Shown here: positions 1 through 10,907 of the stretch, piece by piece | Layout: the number at the start of each line of letters is the position of its first letter | Numbering within the stretch: position 1 is the stretch's first letter | NCBI RefSeq assembly: GCF_945859685.1 | Contig: NC_079148.1 | Location: 54,322,421-54,386,420 of the forward strand | Origin: Eupeodes corollae | Taxonomy: Eukaryota > Arthropoda > Insecta > Diptera > Syrphidae | Length of the DNA stretch: 64,000 nt | Direction of reading: 5' to 3' | Program-made: the position numbers and the translations under genes | The notes under the pieces: model-generated | Told to the model about the DNA's origin: nothing | Databases searched by the model: none | Seen by the model: only the letters and a program-made list of their open reading frames with translations

Positions 1-289
1 AAATTAGGTTATTTGCTGTTCTAAGATGCTCATTGTCATTGATATATATTATCTAGCAAATATTTGTTTGGGTTCGGTTATGGTTTAGAAAAAATTATTT
101 CCTTATCACACACTTTAGAGCAGTCTTAAATTGTACTATTGTTAACAAACTTCAAGCAGGATAAAACTGAATTTTTTATTTGTAGCCACTGATGTTAATT
201 TTTCTTTTTCGAAAATAAATACTCTGCATAAATTTATTGTTCTCAAAGCTGTGTTTTATTTTAAAACCCATTGATACTTGTTTAAAGCT
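1..289. other. AT-rich flank, nothing recognised
   Basis: No coding similarity, promoter or repeat boundary could be recognised before reverse-transcriptase sequence begins near 290. Confidence 0.4.
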
Positions 290-1456
290 TTGTATACATA
301 GCTTTGGAGAAAGTAAGATTATTGCACTAGATATTTCAAAAGCATTTGATAGGGTTTGGCATCAGGCTCTCTTATCGAAAATGCGTGCTTTCGGTTTGCA
401 TGAATCCCTCCTTCATTGGATTAGTAATTACCTTTCGAATCGTTCAATACAAGTTGTATTGGATGATTCAAGTCTGAAAACCACAAAATAAATGCTGGTG
501 TGCCCCAGGGCTCTGTTCTATCTCCAACACTTTTTCTCATTTTTATTAATGATATCCTGTCTGCAACATCTAATCCAATACATTGTTTCGCTGACGATAG
601 TACTCTTAGCTTTTCATATTCGTTTTCAGATTCACACCCCTCTTCTTCGGATGTGGAACTGCAACGACAAAATATGATAAGCTCATTAAATTCCGACCTA
701 AACAGCATTGTACAATGGGGAATAAGAAACCACGTGGAATTTAATGCTTCGAAAACGCAATGCTGTCTTGTATCGTTAAAGCGAAATATACCCCCCTGCC
801 ATTATCCATAAATGGCACTTGCATCGAGGAAACTGAACATCTGAATATTCTTGGTATGTGTATCACCAACCACCTTTTGTGGAACGATCACATACGCGAT
901 GTCGCCAAAAATGCCGCAAGATGTTTGGGTTTTCTAAGGCGATTCAAGAAGTTTTTCTCCCCCTCTGATCTGGCTGTTATTTACAAGTCTTATATACGTC
1001 CAAAGCTTGAGTATAACTCCCATATCTGGGCTGGTGCTCCTGCAACTTACTTAAGTCATATACGTCACTTGAACATCGCCGAAATGTTTCTTGTCTCACC
1101 CTGTTTTACCGTTATTTTAATGGTTTATGCTCTAGAGAAATAGCCAGCTGAATTCCTCCCCTTAAACAGTTCAACCGTAATACTCGCGCTTCTAGGAATG
1201 CTCATCAGTATACCCTCGAGCCCATCTTCGGTCGTACTGTCAAGTATAGAGATTCGTTCTTTAGCCGTACTATGCGAATGTGGAATGCCTTACCACACTC
1301 TGTCTTTCCCAGCTATTGCAATATTCAGGAATTCAAAACCAATGTGCACCGACATCTCCTTTCAACCCCTCTCTCCCTTTCCTAGTGCTCCCACTGTGTC
1401 TACATAATAAGGGTAATATATCCCCTTGAGTGTGCGCTTATTATAAAAAAAAAAAT
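290..1456 (+). mobile_element. 3' part of a Jockey/CR1-type non-LTR retrotransposon (LINE), frameshifted
   Basis: Reverse transcriptase is readable across several frames. In order: LDISKAFDRVWH (RT motif A, about 328), GVPQGSVLSPTLF (about 498), HCFADDSTL (the catalytic FADD box, about 580), then the thumb region with NHLLWNDHIRD and YIRPKLEYNSHIW near 1000. A C-terminal tail follows, readable as LEHRRN, FFSRTMRMWNALPHS and IQEFKTNVHRHL when frames are switched. At least three frame breaks make it non-functional. It ends in a run of eleven A at 1445-1455, the expected LINE 3' terminus. The 5' part (ORF1, endonuclease) is absent, as in normal 5' truncation. Another copy of the same C-terminal tail lies at 60005-60391 on the other strand. 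Clade is inferred from motif style only. Confidence 0.88.
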
Positions 1457-1558
1457 ACGACTAATTGAACTCCGACGAACTTACGCACTCAAAACAATTC
1501 GACTGCTTAAGCCAGTTACTCAAACGACAGCACTGTACAGGTACACCTAAGGTGTTAT

Positions 1559-1580
1559 TTAAATAAAAGCACGATTTTTC
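1559..1580 (+). promoter_or_regulatory. Probable core promoter of regucalcin-like gene 1
   Basis: Twenty-two bases starting TTAAATAAAAGCACG are identical upstream of both paralogs (second copy at 4868). The block contains a TATA-like TTAAATAAAA and lies about 65 bp before each ATG. A second shared word, CAAACGACA, precedes it by about 40 bp. Perfect conservation next to diverged intergenic DNA suggests a retained core promoter. The transcription start itself cannot be seen. Confidence 0.5.
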
Positions 1581-1623
1581 TTATTTTGTGTTTCATTAAG
1601 GTTTCTGATCTCTCTCAATCAAA

Positions 1624-2953
1624 ATGGTATTTCAATTTCAACGCTTAATAATTTTGGGTCTAGTAACTTGGTTTTTTGTTGGTGTCTTAAGTGATCATGA
1701 ATGTGAAGTGAGTTTATTTTACTATCAACAAAAAGTTTATTTAAACAAATAAATAAATCATTCCTTTAATTCTTATGTTAAATTAAAGTTATTTAAACAT
1801 TTTTTCTCTCTCAGACACCTTATGAGGTTGAAGCTTTGCCTGAATCGTATGCGCATCTTGGAGAAGGACCCCACTGGGATGTTGCAACTCAAAACTTGTT
1901 TATGGTTGACATTGAAGCCGGAAAGCTCAAACGTTTTGACTATAAACTGAATAAAATTTACGAATGCCAAATTGGTAAGTTTATGTTTTGTTTTAAGTAT
2001 TATTTATGTGTATTTGTTTGTTTTATTGTTTTATTAAACGAACAAAAAAATAACTATTTTAGAAAATGAAACATTTGCTTCATTTGTCATTCCAATCGAT
2101 GGATTTACCGATCAATTTGCTGTTGGAATTGGACATCGTATTGCAAGCGTTAAATGGGATGGTATTTCAAAAACATGTAAAGTCGATAGAACACTGCTCA
2201 CTGTTGAAGAATCGAGGGAGTACGAAACTAACCGTTTTAATGATGCAAAATGTGATCCTCGTAATCGTCTTTATGCTGGAACAATGCAACAAAATAGAAC
2301 CGGAGGGAGCACTGGAAATTTATACAAAGTTACGAAATTAAATTCATATGATCTATTGATAAAGGATTTAAAAATTTCAAATGGTTTAGCCTTTGATGAA
2401 AATGCAAAGAAGCTCTATCACATTGATTCTAAAAAGTATAATGTAATGTCATACGATTACGATATCAACAATGGTGAAATTAGTAAGTTCAAGTAATGCA
2501 ACATCTCCATAAAGTAACGTAATTTCCGTGATTGATATTTTTTTAGAAAACCCAAAAGTTGTTTTTGAATTAAGTGGATATGGAGATAACGTAGTTCCAG
2601 ATGGCATGACCATAGATTCCGAAGGGTTCTTGTACGCTGCCATAAATGGTGGCTCAGCTGTATTCAAAATTGATCCAAAGTAACATCTTTCATTTGTATT
2701 TGTTTATTTCTATGAAAAAGTGCTGAATTCCATTTTGTTTGTTTATAGGAACGGACACGTTTTGCTTAAAATAATGATACCAGCTAAACAAGTTACTTCC
2801 GCTGCGTTTGGTGGCCCGAATTTGAATATTTTATATGTCACAACATCCGATGAAACATCACCATCTGGAAGATCGCAGGCTTTTAAAGTGACTGGGTTAG
2901 GTTCAAAGGGCTTGCCAATGAAAAATGTGAAACTCGAAAATTTTAACATATAA
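1624..2953 (+). CDS. Regucalcin/SMP-30 family protein, paralog 1, predicted secreted
   Basis: Five exons: 1624-1707, 1815-1974, 2063-2482, 2547-2679 and 2749-2953, all with GT-AG junctions, giving 333 residues. It belongs to the SGL/SMP-30 six-bladed beta-propeller family (regucalcin, gluconolactonase, insect anterior fat body protein), which binds a divalent metal and in vertebrates acts as a cytosolic gluconolactonase. Family metal ligands appear as E45 (LGEGPHWD), N188 (KISNGLAF) and D240 (VVPDGMTID). R139 and N141 of RFNDAKCDP match the substrate-contact arginine and asparagine. Exon 1 encodes a hydrophobic leader (ILGLVTWFFVGVL), so the product is inferred to enter the secretory pathway, unlike vertebrate regucalcin. 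The start is the first ATG of that leader, and the second paralog has the equivalent ATG. AATAAA follows at 3022. All propeller exons are intact. The exact substrate cannot be told from sequence. Confidence 0.95.
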
Positions 2954-4867
2954 ATCGTTTTCTTCAATTTATGAAAAAACGCGAATATTTTTGTTTTTTA
3001 TTTAGTTCTTTTCTTTCCTAAAATAAACGTAAATTAGCGGGAGCACTGTTATGGGTGGATTAAGAATTATTTTTAATTTGTTTTTCTAAAACTTGTTTCA
3101 CAATGAGTAGAAAGTTCAGAATATAACAAAATTCTTGAACGAAAAAAAGGTAGAAGAGAAATTAAAGAAATAAAAGAAGTGTGAGATACTGTAATATAAA
3201 ATCGAATCAGTTTAATATTATTCAGAATATTAGTTTTAGGGAAAGAAGGAAAATTGGACTAACAGACTTAAATTCACTACAAAGTTCACATTCCACTCAT
3301 AATTTGAACGTTAATTTGCGTACTGAATATGTTGACAAAAAAACTAATAAATCTGTTTAACAAAAATTTCAAAGAGTTTTTGTATTGCAATAGTGACTAT
3401 ATAATTTCAGTTCAACAGATAAATATTACTGAAAACTATTTTAATACTTAATTCGGTATTAAAATTAGAAATCAAAATATTTCATCTGAATTCTTTTTAT
3501 TTTTTTTTATAAAAGTTTGTTTTATTTTCGAGGGATTTATAAAAAACGTTCCTCTTACGCTAAAATCATTGTTACTCAACTAAAATTTTATCTCACACTA
3601 AAACAATCACGTAACTAAATTTATTTTCCCTCTATTTGCACATGATTTAATCCATAAATAACGTTTAACTAAAATTAGGTTAATTTATATCTAAAAACCA
3701 CAATGTTGTTAAAGCTTTTCAAGTAAGGCATTGTAGTTAAAAGTTTTAAATTACATTTTTTAACAGCCACTGACAAGAAGCAGGGCATAATGACTCTCAA
3801 CTAATTCTCAATTATTTCTGAGTAATGCCAGAGATGCAGGGGATCAACAATGATGGTGGTCTTCGACCGGCTTAAGTTCTTTAATTCTTTATTCAAAACG
3901 CAGTGCAATGTCGCTTTTTTGAAAGCTTCCTAATTCCAAAGATCGATTTTTCAACACTACGGGTCCCCAGGGGGTCAAACTGTCTTCCATGTATATATAG
4001 GGAAGCTATATGCTTGTCTGGAAGGAAGAAGCGCTTACTTGCACCTCCGCTAGGTGGCCCCTGGGGACAAGTTAGAGAAATCAGTTCAGCTCGATGATGA
4101 ATGATACTGTTGCAATTCATAGTTATAAAAAAAGGCACTGCACTGAGAAAATTCTAATATAGTAAATATACAAATCGAATGGCTATTGTCTTCGGGAAGT
4201 AAACATAATTTTATAAAAAAATTATGTAATTGTAGATACAGCTCGGTGGATTGAGACATGAATCCGGGCGGCTACTTCTAGGGTTATCTTCCCTAGATGG
4301 CAACACATCAAAGACTATAATTAACACACCACTGAAGATGTGGTACCACGGGATATGTTGTAGCCCCATGATTAATTCCATGAACATATATATACATCCT
4401 AAGCGACAAGGCAATGCAAGGGGCAGTAAGTTTAAAAGCTTGCCATTAAATTAAGGCTTACGGGTCCCAGCGGCAATACTTTTGGGTAACACAAATGGTT
4501 TCGATTACTATCTTGTTTCATCAGTTTCAATATGACGTACCTTTTACTTGTCAAAAGATGACAGATTCAAAATTGACAGCTGCTCAATAAGTGGGTATTT
4601 AAAATTGAAGTTCTAAGTATAGGACTTGTTATTACAAACTACAATTTTGCAGTGAAGTTAATGAAATAAATCGTTTTGGAAAAACTGTTTTTTTTTAATC
4701 ATGGTAAAGTTTTTAACGGAGTTGGTTTAACTGTTTAGAAAGCTATTCTATATCCATATTTAAATAAACTTTATAATTATGATTACTATCATACTTTGTT
4801 TAACCTTGACACTTAATAAGTCAGTGATTTTAAATTGTTTACAAACGACAACACTACAAAGTGTTAA
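2954..4867. other. Intergenic spacer between the tandem regucalcin-like genes
   Basis: Contains the paralog 1 polyadenylation signal (AATAAA, 3022-3027), AT-rich DNA, and a less AT-rich stretch at about 3890-4470 with two facing copies of a GTCCCCAGGGG-like word (near 3963 and 4056) but no recognisable protein. The short open frames here have no family resemblance and look like decayed repeat sequence. Confidence 0.45.
3022..3027 (+). terminator. Polyadenylation signal, regucalcin-like 1
   Basis: AATAAA 69 bp after the stop codon of paralog 1. Confidence 0.65.
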
Positions 4868-4889
4868 TTAAATAAAAGCACGATTTTTC
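4868..4889 (+). promoter_or_regulatory. Probable core promoter of regucalcin-like gene 2
   Basis: Identical over 22 bases to the block at 1559-1580 and the same distance (about 64 bp) from the ATG. The TATA-like TTAAATAAAA lies at its start. Confidence 0.5.
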
Positions 4890-4931
4890 ATATGTTTTGG
4901 TTCATAAACTTTTTTATCGCTCTCTATTAAA

Positions 4932-6419
4932 ATGCTGTTTAAGCTTATAACTTTTTTGGGGCTAGTAACTTTGCTTTTTGTCTGTGTCCTAGGTGACAAT
5001 GATTCTGAGGTGGGTCTGGGTTTTCTAAATCCATACATTTGGCATTTGTTTTAAAATTTGAGCTAAAATAAATCTCTGTAGAAATAAGAATATAAAGTTA
5101 AATATTGTTTTCCTTGACAAAGTTTTAAAATTGTTGATCGTTGTTACTTTAAACAAGGATACTTTTACTTGTTTTCTGCCAAGGAATTTGACTCTAAATA
5201 CAAATATTCCTCATTTCGTTTCTTTTTCAGGCATCTTACAAGGTTGAAGCTTTACCTGAATCGTATGCACATCTAGCAGAAGGACCCCACTGGGATATTG
5301 CAGCTCAAAGCTTATATATGGTTGATATTTTAGCTGGAAGACTAAGGCGTTTTGACTACAAATCAAACAAAATTTACGAATGCCAAATTGGTAAGTATGC
5401 TTTATCTTAAAATCATACTTATTTGTATTTCTTCTGTTTAAGTTATTTATTTTCCTGCAAGTCTTGAAAATTGAATGCGTTATATTTTTTCAAAAATATT
5501 ATTTGATGGACAAAACAAAAATTTTTCTTAGAAAACGAAACACTTGCTTCATTCATCATACCAATCGATGGATTTACTGACCAATTCGCTGTTGGAATTA
5601 AACATCGCATCTCAAGCGTTAAATGGGATGGCATTTCAAAGTCCTGCAAAGTCCATAAAACTATCCTAACCGTCGAAGAATCAAGTAAATACGAACATAA
5701 TCGTTTTAATGATGCAAAATGTGATCCCCGTGGTCGACTTTTTGCTGGAACAATGCAACAATCTGACAGTAAAAAACGTACTGCAAATTTATACAAAGTT
5801 ACGGATCTCAATTCATATGAACTAATGCTAACAAAGTTAGGAATTTCGAATGGTTTAACGTGGAATGAAAAAGAAAATAAGTTCTATTATATTGATTCCG
5901 ATGATTTCAATGTTAAATCATTCGATTATGACCTCAATAATGGTAAAATTAGTAAGTTAGATAAAAAAAAAACAAATGTATATTGGCAGCATTTACATAT
6001 TTCAATATTTATAATTTTTAGAAAACCCAAAAGTTATCTTTGAGTTGAGTGGTTATGGAAATGGTGTAGTTCCAGATGGCATGACAATAGATTCCGAAGG
6101 ATTCTTGTTTACAGCAATTAATGGTGATTCAGCTGTATTCAAAATTGATCCAAAGTAATATTTTATGCTTTTACTTTATTTATGTTTTATATTGTAATTT
6201 TAAATATTTTACAGGAATGGCGAAGTTTTGCTTAAAATAAAAATACCAGCTAAGGAAGTTACTTCGGTTGCGTTTGGTGGCCCACATTTGGACATTTTAT
6301 ATGTCACAACATCTGATAAAACACCACCATCGGGAAGATCGCAGACTTATAAAGTGACCGGACTAGGTTCAAAAGGATTGCCAATGAAAAACGTAAAACT
6401 TGAAAACATTGACTATTGA
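4932..6419 (+). CDS. Regucalcin/SMP-30 family protein, paralog 2, predicted secreted
   Basis: Five exons: 4932-5009, 5231-5390, 5532-5951, 6022-6154 and 6215-6419, giving 331 residues. Exons 2-5 have exactly the same lengths and phases as in paralog 1 (160, 420, 133 and 205 bp), so this is a tandem duplication. Only the signal-peptide exon differs, being two codons shorter (leader ITFLGLVTLLFVCVLG). Metal ligands are kept at E43 (LAEGPHWD), N186 (GISNGLTWN) and D238 (VVPDGMTID), and the substrate-contact RFND at 137-140, so it should be an active propeller. Differences cluster in exons 2 and 3 (for example AEGP for GEGP, GRLF for NRLY). Polyadenylation signals AATAAATAAA lie at 6444-6453. Introns are short and unrelated in sequence to those of paralog 1, so the duplication is not very recent. 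Confidence 0.95.
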
Positions 6420-6443
6420 TTTACCTCTTTCTTTACATTTATT

Positions 6444-6453
6444 AATAAATAAA
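6444..6453 (+). terminator. Polyadenylation signal, regucalcin-like 2
   Basis: Two overlapping AATAAA words 25 bp after the stop codon. Confidence 0.65.
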
Positions 6454-8549
6454 GACAATATATTTAGAAAATTCCATAACTCGTGTTGTTTTTTCCTAGA
6501 ATAAAATGGGAAACTTAAAAGAGACTATTTATTTGTAATTAAGGGCAAGTTATTACTAAATATCATTGGTTTTCATAACTGAAACCAAGCATTGGAATTT
6601 TTTTGACTGGTTGGTTATACCACTTCTTCTTAGATTAGAATCAACTATCATTCGGAAAGTAAAGGCAACATAAGGGACTTCATTTGCAGTTAACTGGATT
6701 CTATGAACGCATATTTTGACCAAGGCAACTGCGTACTTTTTCAAGCGTCATAAATGTCAAACTCAGAACTTAACTTCACTAGATATTTAGGAAGATTTTG
6801 CTTGGCTTACTTTCTAGCCCTATTTGGAAGGCAAGTTCTTAGTAGCTGGCCAATCCCTTTTGTCATCTGAACCTGCCCATCTCCTGATTGAAATCAAGCT
6901 TTTTAGGTAAGAGTTGAATAATAAAATTAAAACTTAAAGGTGGGAATACAAAGAAAATGCAACACTTCCAATGGAACAACTTTGTTTTGAATTGTGAAAT
7001 CAATAATTAATACATCATTTAGAAATGACTAAAAGAAAAGTTAAATTCATTTTGACAGCAAACATAACAAATTTGGCTTCTTAATTACTCTTAAATCATA
7101 AAACAACATGTCACTGATATAGAATTTAATCAAAGTCTTGTGATAATTATTCCAATTCGTGTAGCCTCAAATGCATTAATGTTTTGATATTGAATCCATA
7201 GTTTGAGACTAATATAATTTACTAATTTCAATCGAATCAATGCCGCTAATTGAACCAGCAACTGGCAATATTGTTAAAAACTTAATCTTAATTTAACTTA
7301 AAATTACTGCTTAAAATATCATTAATAGGATTTTCAACTTATGCATATTTTTTTTTTCAAAGTCATCAATTTGTTGTGAGAAACTTTGTCGTAATTTACG
7401 TTTTATTGTTTGGTTAACGAATATTGTTGCAATTATAATTTGTGTACGAAATAATTGTAGGTCACCTTCATTTTAATAGCTTGCACGATTTTATAAAACC
7501 GAACCAATTTCGATTTTGATACAACAACTGAAGGGTTAATGAATACCTACGTGTTTTTGTTTATACACATAAACAAAAAATGTTTATTATAATTAAATAA
7601 ACGCACAACTGATAAGATAAATTTCATTCCGAAATGAGACTTACGCAAATTGATCGTCTAAACCTATAGTTTTGATTCGAACAAAACATTAAACATGGAC
7701 CTGGGGATGTCTTCGATTAGAAAAATTGAAACAAATATTATTCATCCTAACTTTTTGGACATAATGCTTGGACAATATCAGTTATTAGTTTTCCATATAA
7801 CTAGCTTTTTGGACTCGGTGCAAATTTTGGAATTCAGATTAATATTTAGAAGTTTCCCTTCAAACATTGTAGAAGCTGTTTTTGTCTTCTTGATTTATAA
7901 CTAAAAATCCTTTAAAGGCTTTAAAAACAGTTTGAAGTTAGTACATTATTTAGTTGGCGTTTTCTTTTTATTTTAGCTATCGATATTATCAACTATAATT
8001 AATTTAATTTGCTAACGCACCCTTTTACTAATGATTGAACCGTCATTGTTAATATATTCAATAGGTTCAACATTTTATCAAGTTAAAGTACACGAACGAC
8101 CAACGTCTCCACAAATTCTGGTGTAGGCAGTTTAGTGGAAACATTCAAATTGAGCTGTCGTTTAAACGCCCATAGCAAACGATCAAAGTGAGTAAATTCC
8201 ACGGCAGTCTTAAGAACTTTGCATCGCTCACACTTACATGATGGCTTATTTTGCGTAATAATCTCAGTTAAAACCCATACAAGATAAAAGTGACTCAAGA
8301 ATTGAAGCCGATAGAATATTTAAATCGAGGTTCGTTTTCCGATTGTACAAGGCTCTTAATATTTGAGTTTTAATAAGTCTTTACGCCAATTTGTACAACT
8401 TTAGAAAAAAAAGCACACATTTTGTGACATTAAAACATTCTGCCGAATCAATGGGCCTTACCAATAATCAAAATTAAAGCTTACTTAAATATTTCCCTGG
8501 GTTTTAAATATTTTGCCATACAAATAAACATTTTAATAGTTGTGTTAAG
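6454..8549. other. AT-rich intergenic DNA
   Basis: No gene recognised. A segment near 6665-6710 resembles one at 17520-17565 (18 identical bases GGCAACATAAGGGACTTC and similar flanks), so it is a fragment of a dispersed repeat. The remaining open frames are short, AT-driven and without family resemblance. Confidence 0.4.
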
Positions 8550-9088
8550 GCCTAACGCCCAGTTATTGTTGGGAAACTAAACTATAAACGTTTGCACTGT
8601 CATTTTGACAGCACACGCAACAAATACTTTTCAGGTCACAAGAGTTGAGATTTGTTGTGATTGTTGTCTGCTGATCGTGGCAATATTTTATAAAAAAGTA
8701 AGTCGAATAATACTTGCTTGAATATGTAATTGTGATTTTGTTCTTATAAATATTTATCATTTTAAAAATAGCTAACAACCAAAAATAAAAACGAAGCAGA
8801 TCGCAAAATTGGACGATTTCAATGAAGGAGCTACTTGTCCGCATGCGCATGTTATAGTGGCTTTGAATAGACACCGAAACAAGTAAGGGACCGATGGAGC
8901 CGCTACAAGCAGAAGGCGCGGACCAATTTAAGTCAATTTAATCGATCTCAGAGGGAGACCGGGGTGGAAAACCTCCTGAGGACCTTCTGATATCGATTAT
9001 GAAATTGCTGAAATTTTCACTCTGGATTTTGTTGAAGATACCGCAAAATTAGATTGCAATGCAATATGGCTTGATGACTATTATGACA
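8550..9088 (+). pseudogene. Decayed SANT/Myb-like protein gene of a PIF/Harbinger-type DNA transposon
   Basis: Between about 8880 and 9087, frames pieced together read RWSRYKQKARTN, LSQFNRSQRETGGG, KPPEDLSDIDYEIAEIF and LDFVEDTAKLD. This resembles the C-terminal part of SANT/Myb-type DNA-binding proteins (zeste-like, Myb_DNA-bind_5) that insects carry in DNA transposons. At least two frameshifts are needed, so the gene is dead. The sequence at 8550 (TAA then CGCCCAGTTATTG) resembles the GGGCCCAGTTATA ends of the MITEs at 39.4-40.2 kb and may be the left terminus. No right terminus was found. Assignment rests on motif resemblance. Confidence 0.5.
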
Positions 9089-9704
9089 AGTAGAATATTG
9101 TCTCGATATGATTTGCAATTGTTTTAAAAATATTTTTTTTATTCCAAACAAAACATAGCATCCCCATCTGTTTCTAGCATACATTTTAAAATTAAAGTGC
9201 GCACAGCACCCAAGTTGAGATGCAGCCATCTTAACGAGATTTCTCCCAAGATATTATCAACCACAACCAACTTCGACCTTGTTTACATATTTTTTCTCTG
9301 TTTACCCTCTGTTGAAAATGAAAAGAAAAGAATTATTTTATAATTGTATCTCATTAATCTCGTCTGTTGTTGCATAAAATAGAAATATTATTTCCTTTCA
9401 AAGATAAAAATAAAAATAGAACGTTTGTAACAATGCATAAATCTATAAAATATTAATAAATGAATAAACGCAAACCCAGCATTTGAACTAAAGTGAAAAC
9501 TTCAATTAAAATTTAATAAATTGCTAAACAAAGGACTTTGTTGTCTGAATTTGGAACATACATAATTTATGTTTTTCGCATTATCATTCTAATAAATCAC
9601 TCGATCCCGTTTTTGAGGAATAAAATATTTATTTCGCCAAATAAACAAAAATAATATTACAAAGTTAATTTCTAGAACCAGAAGAATAAACAAAGTTAAA
9701 AAAA
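9089..9704. other. AT-rich sequence upstream of Yippee
   Basis: Contains the Yippee 5' region. No TATA box or initiator stands out. The open frame on the minus strand here has no family resemblance. Confidence 0.35.
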
Positions 9705-10126
9705 ATGGGTCGTATTTTCTTGGAACACTTAGGAGGCCACAAATTGTTCAACTGCGGTCAGTGCAACGCTAATTTAACCAACAAAACCCAATTAATAAGC
9801 ACAAGATTCACTGGAGCCACAGGAAGAGCCTATCTCTTTAAGAGAGTGGTCAATTTGACTTTTAGCCACGTCCAAGAACGTGTCATGTTAACTGGACGAC
9901 ATATGGTCCGTGATGTAATGTGCAAGAACTGCGCTCATAAATTGGGCTGGATGTACGAATTTGCAACTGATAATTCTCAAAAGTAAGTAAAGGTTAATTT
10001 AATAGGGATAGAAAGTATTTAAACATTTCCTAAAATTTCAGATACAAAGAAGGTCGAGTTATCTTGGAATACGCCTTGATAACAGAGTCTGAAGGTATTC
10101 CATCAGACGCTGGAATCAGAGACTAG
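9705..10126 (+). CDS. Yippee: Yippee zinc-binding protein
   Basis: Two exons, 9705-9982 and 10042-10126, giving 120 residues, close to the length I recall for Drosophila Yippee. The Yippee/Mis18-like fold binds one zinc through two CxxC pairs, visible as CGQC (residues 17-20) and CKNC (about 72-75), with the diagnostic stretches STRFTGATGRAYLF and GRHMVRDVMCKNC between them. Family members act in the nucleus and cytoplasm, and fly Yippee was found as a hemolin-interacting protein; its biochemical role is not settled. The start is the ATG of MGRIFLEHLGG, preceded by an A-rich context. The intron is 59 bp with consensus ends (GTAAGT, TTTCAG). It converges on Tim9a. AATAAA lies at 10244. Confidence 0.97.
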
Positions 10127-10243
10127 CTGCCCAACTTTTAATAATTTGACAAATTACATATTTTGTTGCTTTTTCATAGTTTTTCGTACTTTAATGATAC
10201 AAAATAACTTTTTTAATTATGTAGATTTTATTTTGTCTTTTGA

Positions 10244-10263
10244 AATAAAACTAACACTTTATT
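10244..10263. terminator. Facing polyadenylation signals of Yippee (+) and Tim9a (-)
   Basis: AATAAA for the + strand at 10244-10249 and its complement TTTATT at 10258-10263 for the minus strand, only 8 bp apart. The two 3' UTRs should therefore overlap by some tens of bases. Confidence 0.6.
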
Positions 10264-10325
10264 TTATCATTTTTGGTGGTGTTTTAAAATGCTAAGCGAA
10301 GTAAATTGTTCACTGAACAATATCT

Positions 10326-10907
10326 TCAAATTTTCCCAGTTTTTTGTGCGGCAGCCAGGGCATTTTCATTGGCAATCATTTGGAACTCTTGGAAACGCTG
10401 TGATATTCTTTGATTCATTTTTAAATATTTCTCCATACAATTCAATGAACACTTTTCCTGAGAATTAAAAAAAAGGAGAATTTGATTAAATAATATGGAG
10501 AGTAGTGTGAGAATGTTGATGCAAACCTCATCTGGTTTCACTGTTCGGGCAGTGAAATCTCGAATGCAGTCCACAAAGCAGAGCTCCGAAAGTTTGTTGT
10601 ACGATAGCAGGAAGTCTTGGAACTAAAATAAAGTTTATAACAAACAAAATTATGACATCAAATGTTATTTAATGGAACAATTTAAACGTTGAATTATTGA
10701 GCCAAATTATATTTCTAATTTTTAAAAAGCAACATTTAATGTTAAATGATATCTTTCAATGGAATGGAGGTTATAACACTGACTAGCTGAATTTTTCAGG
10801 ATATAAACAAGCAATTGAATGGTGGTATTCAGTTTAAGAACACTTGCACAGACCGTTTTCATTTGTTCCTTATCAAGGGAATCAATTGATACTGTTGCTG
10901 CAGCCAT
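10326..10907 (-). CDS. Tim9a: Small Tim chaperone Tim9a, mitochondrial intermembrane space
   Basis: Three minus-strand exons: 10907-10854, 10622-10527 and 10457-10326, giving about 93 residues. Tim9 with Tim10 forms a hexamer that escorts hydrophobic precursors across the mitochondrial intermembrane space. The twin CX3C motif is intact: CFVDC in exon 2 and CSLNC in exon 3. The diagnostic EKYLKMNQRISQRFQEFQ helix follows. Exon 2 starts FQDFLLSYNKLSELC and ends KPDE; exon 3 starts EKCSLNC. Exon 1 encodes MAAATVSIDSLDKEQMKT. The homology-preferred donor is ACG|GTCTGT, a weak site. A GC donor six bases on (TGT|GCAAGT) would add two residues (VC). No presequence is expected for this family. Confidence 0.93.
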
